The notes beneath the pieces were generated by a model that was not told the DNA's origin, made no database searches, and saw only the letters and a list, made by a program, of their open reading frames with translations. A DNA stretch of 64,000 bases, from NCBI GenBank assembly GCA_019192545.1, contig JAHCMI010000024.1, forward strand, positions 38,218-102,217, written 5' to 3'. The stretch is from Rivularia sp. MS3. GTDB lineage: Bacteria > Cyanobacteriota > Cyanobacteriia > Cyanobacteriales > Nostocaceae. Positions 1 through 8,329 of the stretch are shown in pieces; position 1 is the first letter of the stretch; every line of letters begins with the position of its first letter. Made by a program: the position numbers and the translations under genes.

Positions 1-117
1 GGAGATTTTTGCGAACTTCTTAAATCAATTGTGTTTGTAGAGAAAGAAGAAGAATTAACTCCTGGAGGAGTTTGCCCTCGTATTTGGGTGGAAGGTTTAT
101 CGATTACCGGCGAATAA
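1..117 (+). CDS. C-terminal end of an unidentified protein (5' truncated)
   Basis: An open frame enters from the left window edge and ends at a TAA at 115-117, giving 38 residues ending in SITGE. It reads as real protein (charged KEEEL stretch, PGGVCPRIWVEG) rather than translated repeat, but too little is present to name a family. The downstream sequence turns into repeat DNA at once, as expected after a gene end. Confidence 0.5.
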   Translation, partial: GDFCELLKSIVFVEKEEELTPGGVCPRIWVEGLSITGE

Positions 118-551
118 TTAAGTAATTTTAATCAGATCGATTCTTCTTATCCTCTTCCTCCGCGCCCTCTGCGTGTTCTGCGTTTTTTTACAAGCGCTCT
201 TAACCCCTCATAACTTATATGGTGAAGTATTAGTACTCCACAACATTAATGAAAGCGGGGTTAGAAGTCGCTACGTAGGTTGGGTGAAGCGTGCGGCGAG
301 CGCGTTTCCGATAGGACATAGCGCCACGAACACGCGGATGTTGGGTTACACTGCGTTTCACCCAACCTACCTTCTTTCATTGCTTTACCCCTCATAACTT
401 ATATGGTGGAGTATTAGTATTTCACTACATTAATTGAGGGGTTAATTCTTTGTTCGTATTCACAGCAAAACAGGTAGAGTTAATTTAGCAGTTGAGTGCT
501 AAATTAACTCTACCCGAATGTAATTTATTCTATTAATAATAGTCAAAAGCT
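118..551. other. intergenic repeat cluster
   Basis: This gap has no convincing gene. It holds a short 'cctctgcgtgttctgcg' motif typical of cyanobacterial spacers, two direct copies of a roughly 55-bp sequence starting CCCCTCATAACTTATATGG (204 and 388), and between them a hairpin of the GTAGGTTGGGT family. A short frame at 173-397 translates the repeats and is not credible as a gene. A second palindromic stretch (gagttaatttagcagttgag / ctaaattaactc) lies near 476-512, just past the 3' end of the pentapeptide gene on the other strand, and may help end its transcript. Confidence 0.6.
204..445. repeat. direct repeat pair flanking a GTAGGTTGGGT hairpin
   Basis: Copies at about 204-260 and 388-445 share CCCCTCATAACTTATATGG, then GTATTAGTA and ACATTAAT. 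Between them, arms at 275-291 and 354-370 (GTAGGTTGGGTGAAGCG and its complement, 16 of 17 matching) form a hairpin. The hairpin belongs to the family seen again at 18.6, 19.3 and 37.8 kb. Confidence 0.6.
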
Positions 552-1007
552 TTATTCTTGCTCTTCTAAATATTCACCACCAACGCCTATGGAGGTATTA
601 AATACGTCTGCTCCCGCTAAATTCGCACCTACCAATGTTGCATCTTCTAATTGAGCGCTATATAGCTGAGAACCACTCAAATTAGCATTTGTTAAGTCAG
701 CTTTATTTAGAGTTGTGCTATTAATAAAAGCGCCTTCTAAATTCGCACCTTGTAAATTTGCACCGGTTAAATCGGCACCTTCTAAATTTGCTTCTTCAAG
801 GTTGGCTCCTCTTAAATCGGCGTTTCTTAAATCAACACCAATTAAATGAGCGCCTCTTAAATTAGCACCTCTTAGATTACAGCCATAACATTCTCTTGTT
901 AGGTTTAACTGCAATACCTGTCTAGATACAGGTTTTTCGGCTTGGGCGGTACCACCTACAAACATAGTAGTTAGTACTGCTGCTGCTGCAATAAGTTTAG
1001 TTTTCAT
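552..1007 (-). CDS. secreted pentapeptide-repeat protein
   Basis: This 151-residue protein has an N-terminal signal peptide (MKTKLIAAAAVLTTMF, likely cleaved after AQA near residue 23). From about residue 40 it consists of tandem A(N/D)LxG-type pentapeptides such as ANLRG, ADLRG, ANLEG, ADLTG, which fold as a right-handed quadrilateral beta-helix. A CYGC motif (residues 40-43) precedes the helix; proteins of this type in cyanobacteria often carry such a Cys pair, suggesting a disulfide or a metal site in the lumen or periplasm. Pentapeptide helices are scaffolds, and no enzymatic residue can be read from the sequence. The gene stands alone with AT-rich upstream DNA. Family call is secure; the role is unknown. 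Confidence 0.9.
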   Translation of the reverse strand: MKTKLIAAAAVLTTMFVGGTAQAEKPVSRQVLQLNLTRECYGCNLRGANLRGAHLIGVDLRNADLRGANLEEANLEGADLTGANLQGANLEGAFINSTTLNKADLTNANLSGSQLYSAQLEDATLVGANLAGADVFNTSIGVGGEYLEEQE

Positions 1008-2104
1008 ACTTTAAATTCCTCCACCATAAAGCAAATCTTGTTAACTAATTAGGTAAAGATAAAATTTATATTTCCTCTTTTAGAGACAAATTAAAAATTA
1101 TCTTAATTATCAAGAATTGCGACAAATGTTGTTTAATCAACTGTTTATATAATCGCTTAAATTAAGCGTAATGTCTTCATCCTAACGATTGAATTTTCAG
1201 ATATTTAGGAATATATTTATATCCAATAAATAATAGAAATATATTGTATGAGTATTCCTAAGATAGAGCATGAGAACGAATCAGCTAACAATTTTCCATA
1301 TTGCCGTTGTAACCAACTTTTACGCTGATTATCGGCGTATTTGTCATTTATATTGTTACGTCTGTCAAAACTCTATCGTAAGGTATAACCAAGTTAAGAC
1401 ATCATTGATTTGATATCCTATAAAACAATTTTTGACCGAATTGAATACTTTTATCAAAGAATAACTGACCTTACCCATCGCAAGTATGATTTGCCTCTAC
1501 TTGCAATTTTGGCAGGATTCACAGAGCATAATACTTATAAGACAATTTTATTTATATTTCAATTGAGCAATGCAGAATAATTAATAGTAGTTAAGGCATA
1601 AAAAATGAATACCATCCGGTTTAGCAAGCAACTGAGACTTTATGAAAATGCTTCAAAGATGACATCATATAAAGTTAAATTACTGTAAGTATAGAAATAG
1701 AGCGATAATAATTGTCTACTTTAGAATTTAAACTATTAAACTGGAACCATTTACATAAAAAATTAAACTCAGTAATACAAATGAACCATATTTATCTGTT
1801 TGAAGTGTGAATCAGACTTGGCTGGCAAAATACAAGATATGATGCTTACGCTTAAGCAAGCAATACCGTATTATAAAAGTTTCCGATTTATTCACAAACC
1901 ATAAATACCAACCATTTAGATAATAATTTGATTACCTTTGATTACAGATCGCAATCATGCCTATGGAAAAGGGTTCAAATCTGACTCATCAACTTCAAAC
2001 GCGATTCAACCTTCGTCAAAGAACAAGCTGAGTCTATTTTTGTAGCAGTGGTACTTAACAATCCGGTTACATTATATGAAACTGTAGGAAAACTATCTTA
2101 ATGG
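1008..2104. other. 1.1 kb AT-rich gap without a confident gene
   Basis: No long frame is open on either strand. Short frames occur: a 27-codon ORF at 1605-1688 and a 38-codon stop-to-stop frame ending in TAA near 2101 that reads plausibly as protein (…VKEQAESIFVAVVLNN…) but lacks a start and is preceded by a TGA. This could be the remnant of a decayed gene upstream of the permease. An imperfect palindrome GATAATAATTTGATTA near 1918-1935 loosely resembles a Zur-type metal box; the match is weak. Confidence 0.4.
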
Positions 2105-2212
2105 TTGTATAGTTTACTCCGCATAGGTGTATATATTCCTGATTTCGCTAAAATAACGAAGCATATCCTTAATTATCAACATGGGCTGGAACAACATCTA
2201 AAAAATATCCTT

Positions 2213-3271
2213 ATGAATCAACTCAGCAATGGTTTTACCATATTCCTCAGTTTGTTAGTGGAAGCAATTCCTTTTCTGTTGCTAGGGGTTTTATTCTCCA
2301 GTATGCTGCTGTTTTTCGTTGATGAGCGGGCAATGGTAGAGAGGGTACCTAAGAATCCATTAATTGCAGCATTAGCAGGTAGTTTATTAGGCTTCTTATT
2401 TCCGGTATGCGAGTGCGGTAACGTGCCAGTCGCACGAAGATTTATCATGCAGGGAGCGCCTACATCTTTTGCGATTGGTTTTTTGCTTGCAGCCCCAACG
2501 ATTAACCCAATTGTAATTTGGGCAACATGGACTGCATTTCGCGAACAGCCAGAAATAGTAGTATTAAGAGTATTATTTTCTTTAGTAATCGCTACAATTA
2601 TCGGTTACGTATTTAGCTTTCAAAAAGATTTGAGTCCGATTGTTCAGCCTACACTTGCTCGTTACTTAAAATTCAATCAGCCGCAAAAAACACTCGCAAA
2701 AGAAGCTTTGGGGGGTTCTAGCTTAGAAAAGCAAGCAGTACCTAGTATGTTAAAGCCCGGTACTTATTTATTAGGTGGAAAACTTGGCGGGCAAGCCGTG
2801 CGAATGGAAGCTGCCGGAGCAATGCAAACAGCCGCACCTGCTTATAGTCCGAGCAAGCCCTTTTTTGACAAAATGCAGCTTGCTATAGATAATACCATAC
2901 AAGAATTGCGGGAATTAGGAGCCGTACTTGTTTTAGGAAGTGCGATCGCGGCTGCAATTCAAGTCTTAGCACCTCGCGAATTAATTCTAAGTTTGGGTAT
3001 AGGGCCAATTATTTCTATACTCACAATGCTGGTACTAGCGACTGTTGTATCAATTTGTTCTACAGTTGACTCTTTCTTCGCTTTGTCTTTTGCTTCGACT
3101 TTCACCAGCGGTTCTTTATTAGCTTTTTTAGTATTTGGGCCTATGATTGACCTCAAAGGTATTGGCTTAATGCTATCAATATTTAAACCGAAAGCAGTAA
3201 TTTATCTTTTTCTCTTGGCAGCACAATTAACTTTTCTATTTTGTTTAATACTCAATCTACATTTCCTTTAA
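2213..3271 (+). CDS. permease of the UPF0718/DUF318 (YraQ/ArsP-like) family
   Basis: A polytopic inner-membrane protein with about eight hydrophobic segments. The family signature is visible: a short PVCECGNVPVARR segment followed by GAPTSFAIGFLLAAPTINP, and in the second half a matching STVDSFFALSFA segment. Members of PF03773 include the organoarsenical exporter ArsP; others are of unknown substrate. The Cys pair in CECGN suggests thiol-metal contact. The frame is open upstream to a TTG at 2105, but the ATG at 2213 (MNQLSNGF) matches where this family usually begins, giving 352 residues. A loop near residues 160-210 is rich in Gly and charged residues. The next gene is the DUF1980 partner, 152 bp downstream on the same strand; such pairs usually occur together, so the two probably form one transport complex. 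Confidence 0.85.
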   Translation: MNQLSNGFTIFLSLLVEAIPFLLLGVLFSSMLLFFVDERAMVERVPKNPLIAALAGSLLGFLFPVCECGNVPVARRFIMQGAPTSFAIGFLLAAPTINPIVIWATWTAFREQPEIVVLRVLFSLVIATIIGYVFSFQKDLSPIVQPTLARYLKFNQPQKTLAKEALGGSSLEKQAVPSMLKPGTYLLGGKLGGQAVRMEAAGAMQTAAPAYSPSKPFFDKMQLAIDNTIQELRELGAVLVLGSAIAAAIQVLAPRELILSLGIGPIISILTMLVLATVVSICSTVDSFFALSFASTFTSGSLLAFLVFGPMIDLKGIGLMLSIFKPKAVIYLFLLAAQLTFLFCLILNLHFL

Positions 3272-3423
3272 AAAATGAAATTTTAATATGAAATGTATAT
3301 TGTCTGGCACGAAGGAACCATTTGTAATTTTATTGGTGAAATCGAATCAGTTCTGAGCCTCAATGATTTTCGCTTTATTCAATTTTGCTGTATCTGCTTC
3401 CTCACAACCATAATCGATAAGCA

Positions 3424-4200
3424 ATGAGTTCTACAAAAAAACGCCCATCAAACAGATTACAAAAATTACTGCCCTGGTTAGATTTTCTCGCAATCACCGC
3501 ATGGGGATTTCTATTATTAAAATATTGGCTTTCACAAGAGCTATATTTACTTATTCACCCTAACTACTTTGCATTGGTTGTTATCGCTGGCATCATGTTA
3601 ATAGCTATTGGTATAGCCAAAGCAGTACAGCTAGTAAAACAAGGTAAAGCCGCTCCAGAAGTTCAGCATTTGAACTTAATACCTCCTCGCTTGGGCAGCC
3701 TTTTATTAGTCTTTGTAGCAATTCTAGGTTTTGCGATCGCGCCCCAAGTTTTTGCCAGTGACAAAGCAATACAAAGAGGAGTTGCAGATTTAGGTCAAGT
3801 CAATTCTCGTCTGCAACCCCAGTCTTTTCGCACTTCCGTTCGTCCCGAAGAACGCACCTTGGTAGACTGGACGCGGACTTTAAGTGTTTATCCCGAACCT
3901 GATGCATATACAGGACAAAAGGCAAAAGTAAAGGGATTTGTTATTTACCCACCAGATTTAGGAGATGAGTATTTCTTTTTAGCAAGATTTGTACTTACAT
4001 GTTGTGCCGCAGATGCTTACCCAGTAGGTTTACCCGTAAAATTAAATAACGGTCAAACAAGAGAATTATATAAGAAAGATAGTTGGCTTGAAGTTGAGGG
4101 TGAGATGGCAACAGAAATTCTTTCAGGAAAACGTCAATTAACAATTATCTCAAATTCAATTAAAAAAGTTTCTCAACCTAAAAATCCTTATAGTTATTAA
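3424..4200 (+). CDS. TIGR03943/DUF1980 family putative permease-associated subunit
   Basis: 258 residues. Three hydrophobic segments lie near residues 17-34, 44-65 and 93-110, then a soluble domain that ends in the family hallmark LTCCAADAYPVG (two adjacent Cys and an Asp). This protein type is found next to UPF0718 permeases in Firmicutes and cyanobacteria and is annotated as the second permease component. The Cys-Cys-x-Ala-Asp motif together with CECGN of the neighbouring permease points to soft-metal handling, which is inference. The soluble part resembles an OB-like fold (KVKGFVIYPP, LEVEGEM). Start ATG at 3424; no strong Shine-Dalgarno is seen. Probably cotranscribed with the permease. 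Confidence 0.82.
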   Translation: MSSTKKRPSNRLQKLLPWLDFLAITAWGFLLLKYWLSQELYLLIHPNYFALVVIAGIMLIAIGIAKAVQLVKQGKAAPEVQHLNLIPPRLGSLLLVFVAILGFAIAPQVFASDKAIQRGVADLGQVNSRLQPQSFRTSVRPEERTLVDWTRTLSVYPEPDAYTGQKAKVKGFVIYPPDLGDEYFFLARFVLTCCAADAYPVGLPVKLNNGQTRELYKKDSWLEVEGEMATEILSGKRQLTIISNSIKKVSQPKNPYSY

Positions 4201-4444
4201 ATATTAGCCTCCAATAAAGGTTAAAGGTCAAAGGTGTTAAAATCCTTCACAACAAATGAAACTAACCCCTAACTTTACTTTGGCTGAAAACTTTACTATA
4301 TAAGGGTTTAAAAATATGTTAGTTAGTAGATAGTAGTAACTATCATACAATCACAAAATATCAAACATTACATCTCTCTTCAAATAATTAACAACTAACA
4401 ACTAACAACTAACAACTAAAAACTAATTACTAAAAAGTAATAGC
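4201..4444. repeat. spacer with AACTAAC short tandem repeat
   Basis: Contains 'ggttaaaggtcaaaggt' and, at about 4389-4430, five to six copies of the heptamer AACTAAC/CAACTAA. These are the short tandem repeats seen throughout the window. The repeat runs to within 20 bp of the next start codon. Confidence 0.7.
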
Positions 4445-5950
4445 ATGACCACAAATAAAAGTTTAATTCAACCGTTAGATAAAGCCGCTGTAATACTGAT
4501 ATTAATATTAACCCTGCTGATTGGTGTGATAATATTGCAGGGTGATGCGGTAAGACCAAGCGTCCGCAATTTTAGTTGGGAAAATGCCAAAATTGGAGCC
4601 GAAGATATTAATTTCAGCCTCAGATTTAGCCGCCCAATGGATATTAAAAGTGTAGAAAAGAATTTAAAAATTGAACCACCTTTAGCTGGAAAAATCAGTT
4701 GGGCGGGAAAAAGAATGGTATATACACTTTTAACTCCAGCACCTTATGGAGAAAAATATACAGTCGAATTGCAAGACGCTAAAGATAAATTTTCCGTTGC
4801 TAAAGGCACGAATAAAGTTATCGAACCTTTTGAAGGTACCTTTTTCTCTCGCGATAGAGTAATTCTTTATTTGGGTACTGAAGTAAAAGACAGAGGAAGA
4901 TTAATTCTCTACAATTTAACCAAGCAGAAGAAAAGAATATTAACTCCTAAAGACTTAGTAGTATTAGATTTTGAAGCTTTTCCTCAAGGAGATAAAATTT
5001 TATTTTCTGCTCATGCTGCTGATACTCAAGATAGTTTATCCGCCCAGCTATATACAGTGACAACAGGGATTGCTGGAGAAATCGGAACAAAAGCAAAACC
5101 ACCAGGAAAGTTAGATTTAGTCTTAGACAGTAAAGAATATCAAATTCTTAAATTCGACTTATCGCCTGATGGAAAAACTATAGTTATGCAAAGAGCGCAT
5201 CAAAATAATCCCAGCGATTTTGGACTATGGTTTCTAACATTTGACGATAACGGTAAAGAAAGCAAACTCCAACAAATAAAAAACGAACAGCCAGCAGGAG
5301 ACTTTCTCATAACTCCTGATAGTAAAGCCGTAGCAGTTGCACAAGGTAAAGGAACGGCTATATTACCTATACAAACAGATGCGAGTAAACCTCTAGATTT
5401 TCTACCGCAATTTGGAGTACTGCAAGCTTTTTCTCAAGATGGCTCTCAAGCAGTTTTAGTTAGATTCAATACCGATTACACGAAAGACTTATTTTTAGTT
5501 ACTAACCAAGGTACTCAAAAGCAATTATTAAAAACTACAGGTTCAATCTTAAAGTGTGAATTCGATCCAGCTTCACCGACTCTTTACTGTATGTTGACTC
5601 AGTTATTACCTGGAGAAGAATATCAAGAGCAGCCATATTTGGTATCAATTAACCTCAAAACCGGACAGCAGAAACCAATATTGGTATTGCCTCCTGATAA
5701 ACGGGACTTGCAGATGAGTTTATCTCCCGATGGCTTGGGATTACTATTCGATCAAGTAGTATCTCAGACAGATATTTCCAATGTCGTAAGAGCAAACCCG
5801 TTAAAAACCAATGACGGGCAGGAAATTAGCACGAGCAGTTTATGGTTAATGCCTTTATTACCTGTCAACGATAGTGATAGCAATATTAACGCTGAGCTTA
5901 AGCCAGAAAAACTTCCATTAGTCGGTTTTTATCCCCGTTGGCTTCCCTAA
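4445..5950 (+). CDS. membrane-anchored protein with Ig-like domain and beta-propeller-like repeats
   Basis: 501 residues. One N-terminal hydrophobic segment (residues 14-31, AVILILILTLLIGVIILQG) acts as an uncleaved anchor. Residues 35-115 look like an Ig-like fold of the type found in bacterial surface proteins (INFSLRFSRPMDIKSVEKNL…TPAPYGEKYTVEL). The rest holds repeated beta segments with DLSPDGKT, ITPDSKAVAVAQ and SLSPDGLGLLFD, which are TolB/WD40-type blade signatures. It therefore probably sits in the cytoplasmic membrane with a periplasmic propeller. No enzyme residues are evident. Upstream is the permease pair, 244 bp away across repeat DNA, so cotranscription is doubtful. Similar proteins are conserved hypotheticals in cyanobacteria. 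Confidence 0.75.
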   Translation: MTTNKSLIQPLDKAAVILILILTLLIGVIILQGDAVRPSVRNFSWENAKIGAEDINFSLRFSRPMDIKSVEKNLKIEPPLAGKISWAGKRMVYTLLTPAPYGEKYTVELQDAKDKFSVAKGTNKVIEPFEGTFFSRDRVILYLGTEVKDRGRLILYNLTKQKKRILTPKDLVVLDFEAFPQGDKILFSAHAADTQDSLSAQLYTVTTGIAGEIGTKAKPPGKLDLVLDSKEYQILKFDLSPDGKTIVMQRAHQNNPSDFGLWFLTFDDNGKESKLQQIKNEQPAGDFLITPDSKAVAVAQGKGTAILPIQTDASKPLDFLPQFGVLQAFSQDGSQAVLVRFNTDYTKDLFLVTNQGTQKQLLKTTGSILKCEFDPASPTLYCMLTQLLPGEEYQEQPYLVSINLKTGQQKPILVLPPDKRDLQMSLSPDGLGLLFDQVVSQTDISNVVRANPLKTNDGQEISTSSLWLMPLLPVNDSDSNINAELKPEKLPLVGFYPRWLP

Positions 5951-6448
5951 GCTGTTAGGAGTAGTAAGTAGCAAGTAGTAAGTTTATGTGCTACGAGTAG
6001 TCTTTTTCATTAGTTTTGGTTGGTAAAACGAAAACTGAATAAATTTTCCCCCACTCTCCCACTCTTTCCCTCCCTCAGCCCTTGTCCTCACCCATCAATT
6101 CTAATGAAAACGAACACCAGTAAAATTATTACTTGCTTATATGGGGGAGTAATTTGCTACATTAGAATACAATGTCAAAATTAGTTGAAACAGCACTAAA
6201 GAATAGTGAATTAATCAAAAATCACTGTTTGGTGACAATGTTTCTAAAAATATTGAGTTTGTTAACATGAAGGCAAATTCGATTTTTACGGTGTAGGTGG
6301 CAGGTACAGTAACAAAGCTGATAAAAATTAATTTTTATTGGTGAAGGTATGTCTTGCCTAAACAGGGAGATTTTGTTAAGACAGCATCAATAATGAAGAA
6401 ATATACCGTTGTGTCTGCTTTAAAATTGAAGCTGGTGGGTGAAGAGTG
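5951..6448. other. intergenic region, repeats and possible leader peptides
   Basis: Starts with 'gtagtaagtagcaagtagtaag' and C/T-rich repeats (6047-6075). A 32-codon ATG frame (6172-6270) and an 18-codon frame (6393-6449, MKKYTVVSALKLKLVGEE) are present. The second one's TGA overlaps the ATG of the next gene (TGATG), which would permit translational coupling; neither has a clear ribosome binding site. Confidence 0.4.
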
Positions 6449-8191
6449 ATGTATGAAGCCCAAAACCCAAATAATGGGGCTAATTTTAAAAATTTAAATT
6501 CTGTTAATTCTCCAAAGCCGTCTGAAGGGACGACTAATCCTTTTTATTCGATACTAGCTGGCGAACGTAAAGTCAAAGAATTACTATTGTTAGCTCCAGC
6601 AGTTGAGGAATCCTTATCAAATCAAAGTGTGGATTACTCGGAGGAAGAGGATGATACAGAACATATTGATACAGAAGTCGAAGTAATTATTGATTCTCAA
6701 TCGAATCGGGTATCCCAATTCGATGAAGATGAGGAAGTTGTCTCCACTGAAAATTCTTTAGAAGATGACTGGGTTGCAGAACCTGATATTGGGCAGCAAG
6801 CCATAATCAATACGGAATTTGAAAAACTGTTGAGATTGAATGAAGAATTACGTTCTGCAAATGATAATCTGTACGAGCAAGCAGAGCAACTAACTACTGC
6901 TCTAAACGATTCGGAAGCAGCTTTGCAAAGGCAGTACAAGCGTTCGACTGTGGCAGAATCGATGTTGAAACAGCAAACCCAGGAGTTAAATGCTGCTCAG
7001 GCACAGATACAATATTTGTTTGAACAGTTAGAAAACTCTCAGCAAAATGTTCAACGTCAAGAAAGTTTAGCAGAATCATATAAAGTACATCTGGAAGCAA
7101 ATCAACTGCGATTGGCTCAATTAGAACGCGAGTGTGCTTTAATCCAAAATAAGTACAGCGAACAAACTAGGCTTTTATCACAATCAGAAAATGCTTGCCG
7201 AGAGTTACGCACCAGACTCAAGCGCCAGCAACGTCAAACTTTACAATTCAAAGCTGCTTTAGAAAAGAGTTTGGAAACATCAATTCCCGGTTACGAGGAA
7301 CTTGATGATAGCAATAGCAACTTCCTGGGTATGAGAAATAATACTGCGTCAAGTAAATCTAAGGAAAGTCAAGCTATAAGCAGTATGCAGTCGATTAAAC
7401 CTTGGTCGGCTAATGAGGAGTATAATTACAGCAAAAATGACCTTTGGGAACAAGAAATAACAAGTTCGGGCATAAAAGACGGCGATAGTTCAATTCCAGA
7501 GGAATCTTCGACTTGGGAATTTACAGCTAACCCCGATATCATACCCGTAGAAAATACAAATGAAGTTTCAAATGCAGGTTTGGTTAATCTAGATTTAGTA
7601 AATAATGATTCATTTACAGATTCAACAAATATAAATCAAGTTGTTCCATCTTTAGACTCAACTGAGGAAGAATCAAATTTACATCAATTAAATCAACAAG
7701 TTTCTCCCTCAGATTCATTAGAATTAGAAGATAAGCTTGATAGCGTAATCCAAACATTTTTTGCTTCTCAAACCGAATCTTTGGCTTCAGAGCCTGAGAA
7801 ACAAGAAGAAGTGAAAGCAGATGAAGATATTACTCCCACTTGGACAACTGTTATCGAACCTCGTGGTAACAATGATGGTAACGATAACAATGTGGTGAAT
7901 GCCGACGATTGGGACAATTCATCTACCGATAACGAGCCGGTAGTAAGTTTTACATCATCAATTGATGACTTTAGTAACGACGAAACTGAAGATTATTGGG
8001 AAGAAGTTTCGCATTTTCCAGCTTTTGACTTATCCGAAAATGCCCCGCCTTTTGATATTGTTGGCGATACAGAAAGCGAGCATAATTCTCCTTCACCGCT
8101 AATTTATCCCAAACGTCCACCTAAAGGGCGAAAATCACTTGCATCTGTGGAATTGCCAAAATTTCCTCAGAAGAAAGAGGATAACCACTAA
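6449..8191 (+). CDS. acidic coiled-coil protein of unknown function
   Basis: 580 residues from the ATG at 6449 (a GTG one codon upstream is also possible). Residues about 125-280 form a long heptad-rich coiled coil (EELRSANDNLYEQAEQL, LKQQTQELNAAQAQ, ENACRELRTRLKRQQRQ). The flanks are strongly acidic and low in complexity, probably disordered. The C-terminus turns basic and proline-rich (YPKRPPKGRKSLASVELPKFP), a short conserved-looking tail. There is no signal peptide or membrane segment. This architecture recurs in cyanobacterial hypothetical proteins; a scaffolding role is inference only. The lycopene cyclase gene follows convergently after repeat DNA. Confidence 0.75.
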   Translation: MYEAQNPNNGANFKNLNSVNSPKPSEGTTNPFYSILAGERKVKELLLLAPAVEESLSNQSVDYSEEEDDTEHIDTEVEVIIDSQSNRVSQFDEDEEVVSTENSLEDDWVAEPDIGQQAIINTEFEKLLRLNEELRSANDNLYEQAEQLTTALNDSEAALQRQYKRSTVAESMLKQQTQELNAAQAQIQYLFEQLENSQQNVQRQESLAESYKVHLEANQLRLAQLERECALIQNKYSEQTRLLSQSENACRELRTRLKRQQRQTLQFKAALEKSLETSIPGYEELDDSNSNFLGMRNNTASSKSKESQAISSMQSIKPWSANEEYNYSKNDLWEQEITSSGIKDGDSSIPEESSTWEFTANPDIIPVENTNEVSNAGLVNLDLVNNDSFTDSTNINQVVPSLDSTEEESNLHQLNQQVSPSDSLELEDKLDSVIQTFFASQTESLASEPEKQEEVKADEDITPTWTTVIEPRGNNDGNDNNVVNADDWDNSSTDNEPVVSFTSSIDDFSNDETEDYWEEVSHFPAFDLSENAPPFDIVGDTESEHNSPSPLIYPKRPPKGRKSLASVELPKFPQKKEDNH

Positions 8192-8329
8192 TATCATGTC
8201 TGTGGACTTTGGTAATTGGTAATTGGGCATTAGGTATTGGAGAAGGGAAGAGGGGGAGAAACAATTTTTATTTCTAACTCCTAACTCCCAACTCCTAACT
8301 TGCTACTTGCTACTTGCTACTCCCAACTC
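8192..8329. repeat. CTAACTC / TTGCTAC short tandem repeats
   Basis: Contains 'taactcctaactcccaactcctaacttgctacttgctacttgctac'. The repeat runs into the 3' end of the lycopene cyclase gene, whose last dozen codons are built from the same sequence, so the repeat seems to have replaced or extended the original C-terminus. Confidence 0.7.

Noticed and set aside
173..397. 74-residue ORF
   Set aside because: It translates through the repeat cluster and hairpin and has no coding character.
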